From Pseudomonadota bacterium (GTDB lineage: Bacteria; Verrucomicrobiota; Verrucomicrobiia; Chthoniobacterales; UBA6821), in contig RFPR01000053.1 of NCBI GenBank assembly GCA_009928265.1, forward strand, positions 1 through 13,370: a stretch of DNA of 13,370 nt, given 5' to 3'. A model generated the notes under the pieces. That model had not been told where the DNA came from. It saw nothing but the letters and a program-made list of their open reading frames with translations, and ran no database searches. Within the stretch, counting starts at the first letter, position 1, and every line of letters begins with the position of its first letter. Below, one piece after another: positions 13,353 to 13,370 of the stretch. Position numbers and translations under genes: made by a program.

Positions 13353-13370
13353 GACGGAGCATGCTCCGTC
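13353..13370 (+). terminator. Perfect 18-base palindrome, possible terminator stem cut by the window edge
   Basis: GACGGAGCATGCTCCGTC reads the same on both strands: a 7-bp G/C-rich stem with a CATG loop in RNA, beginning 26 bases after the last stop codon. A smaller stem TCCTC-CCC-GAGGA (13333-13345) precedes it. The T-run that would confirm an intrinsic terminator lies outside the window. It could equally be a protein-binding palindrome or part of a dispersed repeat. Confidence 0.4.

Noticed and set aside
1..13370. Mobile elements, CRISPR arrays, tRNA or rRNA genes, defence systems
   Set aside because: No transposase, integrase, regular direct repeats or RNA-gene signatures were seen; the window is core metabolism and translation genes.

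Overview
This 13.4 kb window is GC-rich bacterial chromosome, densely coded and almost entirely on the + strand. It reads as a core-genome segment of a member of the PVC superphylum, most likely Verrucomicrobia. Two things point there. The ribosomal protein L28 has the long, Lys-rich, Cys-poor form that I associate with Chlamydiae. Translation starts are preceded by A/C-rich leaders (AACC/ACC-ATG) instead of Shine-Dalgarno sequences. The phylum call is inference from protein resemblance; there is no rRNA in the window.

Layout. (1) 1-168, minus strand: the first 56 codons of a phosphoglycerate dehydrogenase gene (serA) running off the left edge, with a candidate promoter at 245-274. (2) 333-1385: a divergently placed gene for a single-pass membrane protein with an Arg/Ser-rich cytoplasmic tail and TPR-like repeats. 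(3) 1386-1526: a 141-base control region holding a possible promoter and a UUCG-capped hairpin. (4) 1527-8098: a complete F-type ATP synthase operon in the order a-c-b-delta-alpha-gamma-beta-epsilon (atpBEFHAGDC), with one b gene and no atpI-like gene in front. (5) 8103-11951: three further co-directional genes packed against the operon. They encode a small cysteine-motif protein that I tentatively link to the C-terminal region of the DR2241 family, an amidohydrolase of the MTA/SAH-deaminase type, and a TMTC-like polytopic membrane protein with C-terminal TPRs. (6) 12013-12750: RNase PH. (7) 12820-13327: a separate unit with rpmB (L28) and a conserved-looking 67-residue protein, followed by a perfect 18-base palindrome at the right edge that may be the start of a terminator.

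How the genes work together. Subunits a, c and b form the membrane Fo part, delta and b the outer stalk, alpha and beta the catalytic hexamer, and gamma and epsilon the rotor shaft. The c subunit has a proton-type site (Glu65 without the Na+ ligands), so the enzyme should be proton-coupled. The unusual points are a delta subunit of only 128 residues, an extra loop of about 18-24 residues in beta, and a strong hairpin between the c and b genes where c-subunit overproduction would be set. No mobile element, CRISPR array, tRNA or rRNA was found. Nothing here looks like a new multi-gene system. The items most worth a second look are the compact delta subunit, the stand-alone cysteine-motif protein, and the structured leaders around the atp genes.
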